Source: Azolla caroliniana (taxonomy: Eukaryota; Polypodiophyta). From it: 64,000 nucleotides of DNA. The stretch lies in assembly GCA_043228905.1 (NCBI GenBank), contig JBHGNT010000009.1, positions 18,972,001 to 19,036,000 on the forward strand. Reading direction: 5' to 3'. The notes under the pieces are model-generated. The model saw nothing but the letters and a program-made list of their open reading frames with translations, had not been told where the DNA came from and ran no database searches. The position numbers and the translations under genes were made by a program. Below are positions 10,191-20,818 of the stretch, one piece after another (position 1 is the first letter of the stretch; each line of letters opens with the position of its first letter).

Positions 10191-11156
10191 GTTGTCTACG
10201 AAGAGCTCTTGTTCCCGTTGGCTATTCCGCTCGGTTTCTTTGATGAAACATTCTTTAGCCTCAGTGATAGAGACCTGGAGGGTCATCACCTCTCGCTCTC
10301 GTGCTTCAAGCGCGGCCGATCTTTTAGCAAGCAGTCGCTTGAGGTTCGCTTCGCGGCTCGTGCCTTGTTCCCGTTGCAGGCCAATAATGTTGTTGTGGTT
10401 CTGTTCTGCCAACTTGGCCACAGTGATCTGGGCCTGAAGCTCCTCCTAGTAGTCCCTAAGGGGAAGCCCTATCTAGGTTGCCGCTTGCTAGATTTGGGCC
10501 GAGGACTCCCTGTCTTTCTGTGTCACTCGTTCCATGACGACCAGAGGTAGTGGCGTTTGCGTGGAAGCTTGGCTGGTTTGGGCGTGTGGGCTGATATTTA
10601 CTCGTGACGATGGCTCACTTGTCTGTACCGAGTCTGTCATTGTGCTGTCCTCGGTTGTGGCTACCTTGGGGTGGGCGGTGTCGTCTTTGTGTGCGACGGT
10701 ACCTTCAGCAGTCGGACTCGGGTTTGGAAGAGTGGCTGGTGAGACAACGTCACTCGGCGCAGGGAAGATTAAGGGCGGTTGTTGTTACGTGAATGTCACT
10801 AGTTTCTCCTCGGCGGCTTGCCATAGGTCGATAGCCCATTTCGCTTGTTGATGCGCCGTTTTGATACGTCGGGCCATGTCCTTGGCTGCCCGAGTAGTGT
10901 GGTGTAGATTTCGATATGCCTCGACAAAGGCCATGTTCAGATCCGGTAGTTCCATGAGGAGCAAAGCATTCTGGACTTGCTTCTTCCATCCTATCTTCTG
11001 TAAGGCTCAATCCTCGTGAGGTTCGAGTTCACCCATTAGAGCGCGTTGAATCATCTTTGTTTCGACGTGCTCCTCGACCATACGAGTGGCGGCAACTACT
11101 TGGGCGCACGCGAGGAAATCCATTGACTCGTAAGTTGTGCCCAGTCGAAGTAGTGC

Positions 11157-11972
11157 ACTGAACTCGTATGCCTCTGCGGGGAGATCTTTGTAACCGAGGA
11201 CTTCCTCCTCTGATATCTGCGTGGTTTGTCCATGCTCGATCGTACCGACTTGGAGCCATGACTCTGTTGGTACTATGTCCGTGGAGGTGAGGCTGGCCTC
11301 TTTTGATTTCTGACGTTGGTTGCCTTCGGTTTCTGTGGTTGCCTCTCGAATGATGCGGCGTCTTTTTGACGGCTGATCTTGTGCGTCCGGGGCCGGTGGT
11401 GTTGGCTCCTCGGCCTGTTTCCTCTTTTGTTGCCGGATGGCCGAGGGCTGCTGGCTTGTGGGCCGTGGGCTCGGTTGTGGAGAGGTCATTGATGTCCTTG
11501 GTGTCCTCTAGCGTATGTTGACATCCTCGGGGATGGCCTCATCCCATTCGACACGGGTTGCTGCATTGAACTCATATGCCTCTGCGGGGAGATCTTTGTA
11601 ACTGAGGACTTCCTCCTCTGATATCTGCGTGGTTTGTCCATGCTCGATCGTACCGACTTGGAGCCATGACTCCGCTGGTACTATGTCCGTGGAGGTGAGG
11701 TTGGCCTCTTTTGATTTCTGACGTTGGTCGCCTTCGGTTTCTGTGGTTGCCTCTCGAATGATGCGGCGTCTTTTTGACGGCTGATCTTGTGCGTCCGGGG
11801 CCGGTGGTGTTGGCTCCTCGGCCTGTTTCCTCTTTTGCTGCCGGATGGCCGAGGGCTGCTGGCTTGTGGGCTGTGGGCTTGGTTGTGGAGAGTTCATTGA
11901 TGTCCTTGGTGGCCTCTAGCGTATGTTGACATCCTCGGGGATGGCCTCATCCCATTCGACACGGGTTGCTGT
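11157..11972. repeat. 408-bp direct tandem duplication
   Basis: Two adjacent copies, for example gcgtatgttgacatcc at 11511 and again at 11919. The period of 408 bp equals 136 codons, so the accessory frame is kept. The copies differ at scattered positions. Both include the TAG stop after DVNIR. Confidence 0.9.
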
Positions 11973-13171
11973 TACTGCCCGTTGTTTTTGTGTTTTTGAT
12001 AGGGGGGCCGAGGCGGAAGCAGGGTTCCGAGCGCCTGCGGGAGGTGGAGAAGACGAGGGGTCTTCCCATTCTTCCTGGGTTATCTCCAACAGCTTCTCTC
12101 GTTGTTTCCTTGGTGGTGGTGGAGAGGCCAGGATGCGATGAGGGGAAACCAAAGGAGGTGGGTAGAGGATTGTAAGGAAGTGATTGATCACAGGCAACAA
12201 ACGCTTACCGGTTTGGAAGGATTCGAGCGCCGCACGGATTCCTGCACCTGTGATGATTCCCCAGTATATTTTGTTTCCCTCGTAGGCATAGATAATGATC
12301 GCCGCTTTGCTCTGTGGCATACTTGTAGGGTTGGTATGCACGAACGCATACTCCATCAGGATGCGAGCGAGTTTTCCGAATGCCTTGTTGGATCCACCGT
12401 AGGTGCAATAGGCTTTAACAGATATGGAATACACACCAAAGTATTCCTTCAGGTTCGTGGAAGGGGGAATCTCGACTTCATGATCACCTCCTCGCTTTAG
12501 CTCCAAGGCAGCATGAATCATATCGTTGGTGACTGTGTCTGGGTGAATTCGGCGTGTGACCGCTTGGGCATCAGGGTGTGCAGGGGCATCGATCACCTTT
12601 AAATAACCACCCAATCCTCGTTCCTGAAGCCAGGAGCGGGTTTACTATGAATCTGCAAGAGGCATAATGGACTCATGATTCTGTTGTGTGGAAGATTGGG
12701 GAAGGAGGATTCGACCAGGCCGAGACAGAGTGAGGGAAGGAGATGGTTGTGGTACGGCAGAGGGGCTACGAGGACAAGAGAGGGCTTGAAAGCGCTGAGA
12801 GGGAGAGGAGGCTTGAGAGCGTGGGAGTGATGAAAGTTGGGTGTGCAAGAAAACATCTGTATGTGGGGTGGGCTTGGGGTAACGGTGTTTTAGCGAACGC
12901 CTAGGGTTTTGTGCATAAAGAGGAGCCTGAAGATTCTTGGGCGTGGATGCCATAATAGGATATTACGGCCACGTGTCCTAGGGAGTTAGTGCTTTGCCTT
13001 GGATGCTGTGCATGTGCCATTAAATACTTAAGTGAATGTGAAAGTGACTAATGTGTGCCTCTAAACATGACGTGATTTGGGTGATGTGGTAGGTAGTGTA
13101 GGTGGAACTAACTAATTGCTAAAACTACGCCTAATCCTACCTAATGTCTACTTTGGAATGTTGGTGGGTTC

Positions 13172-14154
13172 TTACTGAGGGGGACGCGTGGCCTCCTTCG
13201 TGGCATTGTCCGTGCCGTGAGACTCGGCGAAAGGGTTGGCTGGGGTATTTCCCTGGTACGGTTGTAGTCGGAATCCATTCACCCAGCTTTTGACAATTTC
13301 CCTGGCGAGGGTGCCGAGCTGGAACATGCCGTTAAATTCGTCAATAATCCAGAAGGGGCCAGTCCATCGAAATCGTAACTTTCCTAGCACAGCACCGAGT
13401 CGCGTCTGGAAAACGAGGACCGGTTTGCCTATGGTCAGTTCTTGTCCCAATCCTTTCCGACGTTGGTCCACAAAGGCTTTCTGTTGTTGTTGGCGTTGTT
13501 CAAGTTGGGCCATGCTCGCTACTCGGTCCTCCCCAAGTTCAAGGAGTTGTTCCAGCCTCAATTGTTCAGATTGGGCATCGGGGAGCCGTGCTTTAACTTG
13601 AACTCGGAGACTCGGAGACTCAGAACTTGGAACTCAATGGGCATAATGGCTTCGAGACCAAAATCCATCCGAAAGGGGGTGGATTGAATGCTCGTTTTGA
13701 ATGTAGTGCGATAAGCCCATAGTGCACTCTGGAGCTTGTCATCCCAATCGGTGCGGTTTTCGTTGACGATCTTCTTCAGGATTGTTTGGAGAATTTTGTT
13801 AGTCGATTCTGCCAATCTGTTTGCCTGCGGGTAGTATGGTGTACTTTTGTTATGTACCACCGCGTAGTGTGTCGTAAGCTCGCGTATGATATGGTTTATA
13901 AAGTGACCACCTTGGTCACTAACGAGCTCAATTGGGCATCCATAACGGCACCAGAGATGTTCGTACACTAATTTGTCCGTGGATGTTGTTGTGTTGTCTC
14001 GTAAAGCCTTTGCCTCGACCCATTTTGTGCAGTAGTCCGTGGCCACGATGATATACTTATTACCGGTTCGGGCCGCGGCTGGTTTGAAGGGTCCCACAAA
14101 ATCTAACCCCCATTTTTGAAATGGTTCCAATGGAAGAATGGGTTGGTGTGGCAT
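13172..14154 (-). pseudogene. Gypsy-B integrase
   Basis: Integrase core starting near PFQKWGLDFVGPF (first D), with VSDQGGHF (second D) and YYPQANRLAESTNK (E). The usual QTNG/QANG glycine is replaced by R. A frameshift near 13560 leads to the C-terminal part (GKLRFRWTGPFWI), a GPY/F-like module. The H2C2 zinc module is in the upstream fragment (HYAGES, CRQCDLCQ) and is separated from it by a TGA. Confidence 0.85.
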
Positions 14155-15580
14155 TCAAGCTTGTTCCATCGGTTGTCCCAACCGTTGGCACAAGTCGCAC
14201 TGTCGGCAGAAGTCGTGGGCATCCTTTTTTGTTGTAGGCCACCATAACTCACTCTGCCATACTTTCCTTGCCGTGGACTCTCCGGCGTAGTGTCCTCCGG
14301 CGATTCCTAGGTGGGCCTCTTGGAGGATGGCCTTCTTCTCGAATTGTCGAATGGCTTGACGCCATATTCCGTCCGAGCCTTTGTGGTAGAGGATGTCGGA
14401 AACGAGACAAAAGTTGCGGTTAAGTACTACGAGTCGTTTTCGTACATCGAGGGCCATGTGGTCGGGAGGCAAGCCAGTACTAAGGAAATGGTTCATCTCC
14501 GTGATCCATTCATCTTCTTTGTCTTCTAGCAGCGTTGTGAGATGAAATAGGCCGGCATCGGGTAAATCGTCATACGTGGGCTCGGTAGGGTCTCCTGACT
14601 CGAGGCAGCTTAGGTAGTCAGTGACGACGTGTTGGACTCCGGGTCGATGTTGTATATGAAAATCAAAATCTTGTAATAGGAGCATCCATCGAGCCAGTCA
14701 ACCTATCTGGGCTTGTTTATTGACCAGGTAATGGAGGGGCGAGTGATCGACATGAAATGTGAATTTTCGGCCTAAGAGGTAATGCCAAAATTGATTGATG
14801 TTGTAGATCATACCAAGGGCCTCTCGTTCGGTGGTTGAATAGTTCTTTTCCATGGCCGAGAGACGTCAGCTAGCATAATACACTGGATGATACCAAATTG
14901 GGGGCGTGCATTGCATAAGTGTGCTCCTCATGGCGATATCTGATGCGTCCACGAAGACGTGAAAAGGTTCTGACCATATTGGGGGTTGTACAACTGGGGC
15001 ATGCGAGAGCATTAATTTCAATCCTTGGTAAGCCTCTTCCTCGATTGAAGTCCATTGAAAGGGGAGTCGATGCACCGCCGCGTGTAGTGTTGTCGCGAAA
15101 TCGGCCAGGTGGCGTATCATTCGGCTGTGCCATCTGATTTGGCCCAGAAATCGGCTGAGGCCTTTTGCGTTCGAGGGTGCGGGGGCATTTAGGATGGCTT
15201 GTACTTTATCCGGGTCCATGGCGATACCTTCTTGACTTACGATATGCCCGAGTAGGTTGCCACTTGTGACCAAGAACGCGCATTTTGCCGGGTTTAAACT
15301 TAACCGAGCCTGGCGATATCGATCAAGACAGAGACGTAACTAGGTCATATGTTCTAGTCGCTGACCATATATGACGAAGTCATCGAGAAAGACTTGCATG
15401 AACATTGGGATATACTCGTTAAAAATTTCGGTGATGATGCGCTGGAACGTGGCCGACGCTGTTTTTAAACCGAACATCATTACTTCTGCCACGAAAACAC
15501 CCCATTCTGTGACAAATGTTGTTTTCTCCTGATCATCCGGGTGCATTCTGATTTGGTTGTAACCACTGAACCCGGCCTGA
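14155..15580 (-). pseudogene. Gypsy-B RT (missing N-terminal half), RNase H and H2C2 module
   Basis: RT starts abruptly at GFSGYNQIRMHPDDQE, immediately after where the motif A aspartate should be. It continues through MMFGLKTASATFQR and the active-site FLDDFVIYG, then the connection domain and RNase H (VFVDASDIAM), with TAG and TGA stops between blocks. The sequence to its right is protease-like, so about 1 kb encoding RT fingers and palm motifs is missing at about 15575-15582. Confidence 0.85.
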
Positions 15581-16062
15581 TCAGCAAGGTTCCCATTGAT
15601 TCAGGCCGAGTTTATGACAGGTAGCCTCGCTGATGACATTCACTCTCGAGCCGCCTTCGATTATGCACTCGGGCAGGTCCCTTCCTTTAATCATAATTGT
15701 TATGGTTGGATTCTACGCATCCATGAGGGGTGGACCTGTTCCTGGCTCGGTCAGGTGCACAGGTGGCGCGGTGGAATAGGTGTCCCGAAAACACGGCATG
15801 AGTGGTAAGAGTTTATGCAGAGGCAAGGAGATCCTAGAACTGGTAAGGGTGTCCCACAACTAGTCATCTTCTGTCAACGTGGATGGTGCCGAGGACTGTG
15901 TTGCTCCGATGGTCGTGTCTCCCATTTCTGTTTGCATCCGCACCACATGTTTGTTGGCCGTATCCATCCATTCTTTGGCTGCTTGCTGGACTTCATCATG
16001 TACTTGTCATGGGGTAGCCTAGGCTTTACTGGGTGTTGTGACGTTTTGCACATTGACCATAA
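15581..16062 (-). pseudogene. Gypsy-B protease remnant
   Basis: A minus-strand reading contains EGGSRVNVIS, aligning with DGGSGVNVIS of Gypsy-E; the catalytic D is now E and the frame has stops. It joins RT directly at about 15578 through a deletion. Confidence 0.65.
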
Positions 16063-16068
16063 TACTAT

Positions 16069-17483
16069 TTACGGCAGGAGCCTTTCCGCGGTCGGTTGTT
16101 GGGCATTGCATAGCGTAGTGACTGGGCAGGTTGCACTTGAAACAGGTAACGGAGGCCGAGTTGCTGGTGCCAGCCTGATCTCTGTGTGTGTAGGGGGGTG
16201 CGGTTGATTCCCGGCCTCGTGTGTTGGTGGGTTGGTCCAGGGCGCGTTCGAGCTGCGCGGTTCATTTTGCGGGGGTCCCCGACGACTGTTGTCGTTATTC
16301 CTTCTGTTGTTGTGTGATCCCCGGTGAGAGTTGCGCCGATCATTACGGGAATTTCTCTGATCGTATCGGTCATCCCAATCATCTTCATTCCGATCATAAT
16401 TGTCGTTTGCCCAATACTGGTCATCGTGATAGCGATCACGACGGTCGTCCGATCTCCGTCGGTTGTCGTCCCGATGGTAATCGTCGTCACGGCGCCGTCT
16501 ATCCGGGGTCATTGTTTATCCTGGTTCCGGTAGGACTGTCGCTCGTCCTGACGAGAGTATGTATCCCTGGGCTCGATCTAGCGAACCGGGGCCGTTTTTG
16601 TGCGGTTGACCATATTGTATTCACATTGCTCGACAGTGTGAGATTGGGACTGGCAGATCGGACATTGTGGCCTGTGAGGACATTCGAGGGCCAGATGGCC
16701 CGATCCCGAGCAAACTGTGCATTGGAGGGCTTGGCGAAAGCGATTGTCCTCTTGGTGAAGGGTGCTTTGCAGTGAACTCATAGAGAAAGTTGTGCTTTGC
16801 TGAGTCCGATCGAGGGCGAGGACGTGCGCTATGACTTGCTTGATCATTTGGTTGGCAAAATTAGTAAGTGCGAGAGTCGTCCGTAGAGGCTCCCGTAAGT
16901 TGGACAGGAATGCGTCTGGAATGTGTTGTGCAGAGACATCGTCAGCCACTTGTCTTTAGAGATCCCGGAACCGGATCGTGAACTGTGCGACGGTCTCGTG
17001 CGGTTCTTCTCGCATGGAAAATAACTATCGGAGCAATTCTCGTTTGGGCACCTCGCGATGGAACAGTTCTAGGAACTGCGTGCGAACGTCGTGGAAGGTG
17101 AAAAACTCCCTTGCGTCGAGGCGAGAATACCATTGCGCAGCTGGTCCATCGAGGGAGAGCGTAAACTCGGCAATTTTTGAGGCCTCCATTTCCGCAGGCA
17201 AGAGTTGCTATGTTGAGTGGTTGGCCTACCAGGTGGACACGAAGGCACGGATGTGTGACTCCGCGTCGGGGCTGTAGGTGTATCGTGGGTAAGGATACGG
17301 CATGGTATTGAATTCGGGGTCTTCCGGTAAAACCGGAAAAGGGTTAGGGTCAGGGTGGGTGACCTCTAGAGGGCTTGGTGGAGAGGTTGGTGTGGACTCA
17401 ACTTGCGACCGAGTAGCAGGTGGCAAGGATTGCAACCGGTGAGCCTCCGATATTTCTGGGAAAGACTGGTCCGTGACCGCCAA
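16069..17483 (-). pseudogene. Gypsy-B Gag with three zinc knuckles
   Basis: Gag core (FFTFHDVRTQFLELFHRE, then LSNLREPLRTTLAL) broken by TAG and TAA codons, with the frame changing near 16570. Three CCHC knuckles are visible: CTVCSGSGHLALEC (16680-16720), CPICQSQSHTVEQC (16623-16664) and, after an Arg/Asp/Tyr-rich linker (16230-16510), CFKCNLPSHYAMQC (16103-16144). Knuckles bind the packaged RNA. The arrangement is the same in Gypsy-E. The N-terminal part is Pro-rich. Confidence 0.8.
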
Positions 17484-17603
17484 GTCGAAAGTTCCTTCGA
17501 CTGGCTCAGGGCATTGTCCAGATGGCCGAGACCGCTTGGTGCGATTGGGCGCCGTAATGGCGGTTGAAGGTTGTCTTCAACGTAGTTCGCTGTGATCTCA
17601 CAG

Positions 17604-17622
17604 CTGTAACCGGGCGTGCCAA
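17604..17622 (-). other. Putative primer-binding site of Gypsy-B
   Basis: Minus strand TGGCACGCCCGGTTACAG, three bases inside the 5' LTR. The tRNA is not identified. A similar box in inverted orientation lies at the other end of the element. Confidence 0.6.
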
Positions 17623-17624
17623 AT

Positions 17625-18064
17625 TGTGTGAACCGTTCTATTGGAAACACCTTCGATATGCCTACAAGCTATCGGTATCAAGGGAAGTGTAATGTGAAGA
17701 CTTGTGCATGGAGGCATCGTTAGGGGAAGAAAACGGAGAGGCTACTTGGAATAGAGCCCAAGTTGTATACGTAGTTGAGACCTTAGAAATGACGGCACAC
17801 AGATGAAAACAACAAGAGCTAATAGATATGTATTATTGCAAACAGTTAGCGATGATTACGAAAACACGGCCCACAGCCGGTGACCTTACAAAGCTCTTAT
17901 AACTATGAAACGATCTCGCCTAGGCTCTAGATATCTCTCTCTCACCGAGGTACGCAGACTGTGAGGCTTGAAACTCGGCGTTTACCTAACTCTACCTTAC
18001 CTACTCGCCTTACCTACCGGTGTATTACATTTAACTAATTTATATTTTTGGCCTATGGACAACA
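17625..18064 (-). repeat. 5' LTR of Gypsy-B
   Basis: 440-bp copy of the LTR at 8138-8624, starting TGTGTG and ending ACAACA. Confidence 0.85.
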
Positions 18065-18200
18065 ACCAATAGCAGGGAAACGGGTCAAGATCTTCAAAAA
18101 GCGACACGACAAGGAGCCAAACCTCGATGACCTTGACGAAGATAAAGGCGAGCAAAAAACAAGCCATGGGTTCAATGAGGAGGAGGAACTGAACTATTGA
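18065..18200 (+). pseudogene. Gypsy-A integrase C-terminal fragment, part 2
   Basis: Begins PIAGKRVKIFKKR, exactly where the Gypsy-G protein continues after the segment cut at 8137, and ends in an acidic tail before TGA at 18198. This proves that Gypsy-B split one gypsy reading frame. Confidence 0.85.
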
Positions 18201-18239
18201 CCACCCTTAGCCCGCCATTCTTGGCACATACCGGAGGAT

Positions 18240-18260
18240 GTGCGGTTTGGTGGGGGTGGA
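18240..18260 (+). other. Polypurine tract of Gypsy-A
   Basis: GTTTGGTGGGGGTGGA abuts the LTR. The equivalent in Gypsy-F is GTTAGGTGGGGGCGGA, also directly followed by TG. Confidence 0.75.
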
Positions 18261-20039
18261 TGACGTGATGTGGCGTGCTCGAGAGTGGGAAAACCGGCGA
18301 AAGGGGGGGTCAAAATGTGCATGTGCAATGTGTGTGCACACAAAGGCGATTAATTGTGCATATGCAAAATAAAAGGGAAAAGAAAGGGTGGAAAGGAGGT
18401 ATAGAAGCTCGTGCAAAAAGTAAGAGAGAGGAGAGATAAAAGGTAGAGGGGAGATAGTCTATGAATTTATAGAGGTAGAATCGTATATTATACAAGAGAG
18501 ACTTAATGGGCTAGTGGATTGTCACATTGACTTCTAGCTAGAGGCGCACGGTTCAAATCTAGTCTTATAGTGCAATGTGATTTGAGGAATTTTATTCCTT
18601 TTTTGCATTAAAGACAAAATTGGCGACCTCCCCTTCCTTTTTTCCTATGAAAGGAGGTCGATGGGAGCTCATTCGGGGAGGATGTTTTGGGAGGAGACTA
18701 TCGCCAATTTTCTTTCGGAGCTCTTCATCTTCTTATTCACCACTTCTCTTCATCTCATACCGCTTCACCCCCCACCGCCACGCGCTCGTCTTCTTCGCGT
18801 CAGCACTCGAAGTGCTCGTGAGCTGAAGCTTCGTTGGTTCGACATTGCTCTGCCCCTTTCGTGTTGCGAGCCCGTGTGCTCACCGTTCGGGTGGTCGTGG
18901 TTCGTTGGGATTGGCATTTTGGTGGTGCTCGTGTGTTCATCTTCGTCGTGTTTGGTTTTGCTCTTGTCTCTAAGGGCATTTAGTATTTATGTTTTGATCG
19001 AGCTTGTGGTTAACTATAAGTTGCAATTATAATCAAACCCTATTTTATAAAGGGTCCTCTTGCGTTGGAATCAAACACGTATTTATTGCTTTGGCCGATA
19101 TCATTCGTGTTTCTTTCTTTCCTTCTTTCATTGTTCGTGACTTCCTTGTACGTTCGGCCGTCTTGTGACGAGGGACCGTTTCAGGCTTGCCCATGCACCT
19201 CTCCTCCTCATAAAGGCGTACGAGCATTTGTGTGTGTGTTTGTGTCTTCCTTGTACATTCGGCCGTCTTGTGACGAGGGAGCGTTTCGGGCGTGCCCATG
19301 CACCTCTCCTCCTCATAAAGACGTATGATCATTTGTGCGTGTGTTTGTGTCTTCCCTGTACGTTCGGCCGTCTTGTGAGGAGGGAGTGTTTTGGGCTTGC
19401 CCATGCACCTCTCCTCCTCATGAAGGTGTACGAGCATTTCGCGCGTGTGTTTGTGTCTTCCTTGTACGTTCGGTCATCTCGTGACGAGGGAGCGTTCAGG
19501 CTTCCCCATGCACCTCTCCTCCTCATAAAGGCGTACAAGCATTTTGTGTGTGTGTTTGTGTCTTCCTTGTACGTTCGGTCGTCTTGTGACCAAGGAGCGT
19601 TTCGGGCGTGCCCATGCACCTCTCCTCCTCATAAAGGCATACAAGCATTTATGCGTGTGTTTTGTGTGTTCCTCGTACGTTCGACATCTTGTGACGAGGG
19701 AGCGTTCGGGCGGGCCCATGCACCTCTCCTCCTCATAAAGACGTATGGGCATTCATGTTTGTGTTATTGTCCCCTTGTGCGTTCATCTTGCGTGCTCATC
19801 TTGATTGTACCCGTTTGATCAGTTGGCTCGTGCGGTGATCTTGAAAGGTCGACGAGTCGTGATCAACGAGAGCCACCGGACTCACAAAATAAAGGGCAAT
19901 GAGACCTTGCTCGGGAAGGGGTTAGGAAGTAGTATTGTCGTAAAGCAAACCTCGGGTCTTCTGTATCCCTTGAGTACTCCCTAGTCCAAGACCCCCGTGG
20001 TCCTACCCAAGTAACACGCGCGCGCGAAACTTCGTTACA
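18261..20039 (+). repeat. 3' LTR of Gypsy-A (about 1.8 kb)
   Basis: Starts TGACGTG after the PPT and ends TTACA after the lineage-wide motif caagacccccgtggtcc. It contains a tRNA-like A/B box pair at about 18508-18560, an inverted-repeat core promoter-like region (arms AAAATTGGCGA at 18616-18626 and its complement at 18701-18711), and a minisatellite. Its partner is outside the window, so the limits rest on the PPT and on motifs shared with the LTRs at 52380, 53900 and 60490. Confidence 0.7.
19141..19770. repeat. Minisatellite, about 6 copies of a 105-bp unit
   Basis: Units begin with cttccttgtacgttcgg at about 19141, 19246, 19351, 19457, 19562 and 19668, each containing gcccatgcacctctcctcct. 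The period is close to 105 bp, a multiple of three, so spurious ORFs stay open on both strands. Confidence 0.92.
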
Positions 20040-20040
20040 C

Positions 20041-20734
20041 TGACATGTGACTTCGTGTCGACTTGACACACATGGGTATGCACCAGCTCCAGTGGTGCAT
20101 TACGTCTCATCGGTGGCCTTGAGTGGAAGGAGGTTCGGTTTTGCTTACCAGCCAGGCAGTTAGTGCACTTCTCAAGATGCACGTCTTTCACTGGAATAAG
20201 TTTGTCATCGACAAGTCTCTTCATCCCCTTCTCGCTCATGTGACACGGTCTCTTGTGCCACAGCTCACCGGAAGTGTTGAATGCAACATTCACTTCTTTC
20301 GGACATATCCGGGCATTCATCAAATACAGTTTTTTGACCTTCTGGGCTCAAACCACTATTAGGCTCCCCTTGCAGAACATCATGACACTGTTTCGGATGC
20401 TACCCGTGTAGACTTCATCATCTAACCGACCGGCTGATATCAGGTTCAGTCGAACCTCCGGAACGTGTCGGACATCCTTCAACAGCAACTTGCATCCGGT
20501 AGGCGTTGTCAGCCACACGTCTCCTATGCCGACAATTCGGCATGTACCTTCATTCCCAATCCGGACACAGCCGTTCTCACCGGTTGTGTAGGATGAGAAG
20601 CATTTCCGGTTCGGGGTTAGGTGGAACGACGCTCCGAAATCAACAACCCACGTTGTCTCCTCGCCGGCAATGTTCAACTCACTCTCCTCAGTGATGAGCA
20701 TCAACTCTTCTTCACTTGTCGCGATTGCCGTCAT
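20041..20734 (-). pseudogene. Copia-B protease and GAG-pre-integrase
   Basis: The protease segment shows WVVDFGASFHLTP where active family members have DSGA, so the serine of the active-site triad region is lost. Then come RHVPEVRLNLIS, LWHKRPCHMS and the zinc-binding CTNCLAGKQ, and it stops inside the integrase N-terminus (LELVHTHVC) at the Gypsy-A junction. A frameshift near 20340 divides it. Confidence 0.8.
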
Positions 20735-20818
20735 TCCCTTCCGGTCCGGTCCCCTCCGGTCTTTACCGTTTCGGTCTGGTGACTGCTTTAAATCGGTACT
20801 TTCGGTTTCTTAATCTTT

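Larger units (their letters stand above)
8800..12953 (-). pseudogene. Gypsy-B accessory ORF downstream of integrase (unidentified)
   Basis: Not a known pol domain. From 12953 to 10179 the same minus frame is maintained for about 925 codons and is broken only by point stops (TAG at about 12643, 11916, 11508 and elsewhere; TGA at 11007). It begins MASTPKNLQAP with a Ser/Pro-rich stretch. A possibly folded domain follows (12614 to about 12150, including YGGSNKAFGKLARILMEY), then a Pro-rich region with a basic SKRRR motif and heptad-like coiled coil at 10421-10179. After the solo LTR, a frame-shifted coiled-coil segment runs 9745-8909 and ends in two copies of EEPAPTDLHIP. The region could be an env-like or plant-transposon-protein ORF as in Tat/Athila elements, but I do not recognise it firmly. 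Confidence 0.6.
8138..18064 (-). mobile_element. Gypsy-B: 9.9 kb gypsy element with an extra 3' ORF
   Basis: Minus-strand gypsy with LTRs at both ends. In its own 5'-3' order it has gag, a damaged protease/RT, RNase H, integrase, then about 4 kb of non-pol accessory sequence before the 3' LTR. The flanks atcaa (8133-8137) and accaa (18065-18069) fit a TSD with one change, and the Gypsy-A reading continues across it. Stops and deletions show it is dead, and the LTRs differ in length (487 and 440 bp). The DGGS-type protease and layout resemble the plant Tat/Athila branch. Confidence 0.85.
5282..20039 (+). mobile_element. Gypsy-A: Ty3/gypsy element broken up by three later insertions
   Basis: Plus-strand gypsy whose Pol is collinear across the insertions. 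RT C-terminus and RNase H lie at 5282-6290, integrase at 6300-7253, the integrase tail at 7963-8137 and 18065-18200, then PPT and 3' LTR to 20039. Its 5' half is beyond the window, left of Copia-A. Inserted into it are Copia-A, the solo LTR at 7254 and Gypsy-B. It belongs to the same Gypsy lineage as Gypsy-F, G, H and I. It interrupts Copia-B at 20039/20040. Confidence 0.85.

Noticed and set aside
16065-16490. Met/Thr/Ile-rich minus ORF overlapping the Gypsy-B gag linker
   Set aside because: It is the alternative frame of the Arg/Asp/Tyr-rich linker between zinc knuckles.
19165-19818. 217-aa plus-strand ORF in the minisatellite region, and minus ORFs at 19045-19752
   Set aside because: The period is a multiple of three, so ORFs stay open in several frames on both strands. 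There is no domain, and the region lies within an LTR.
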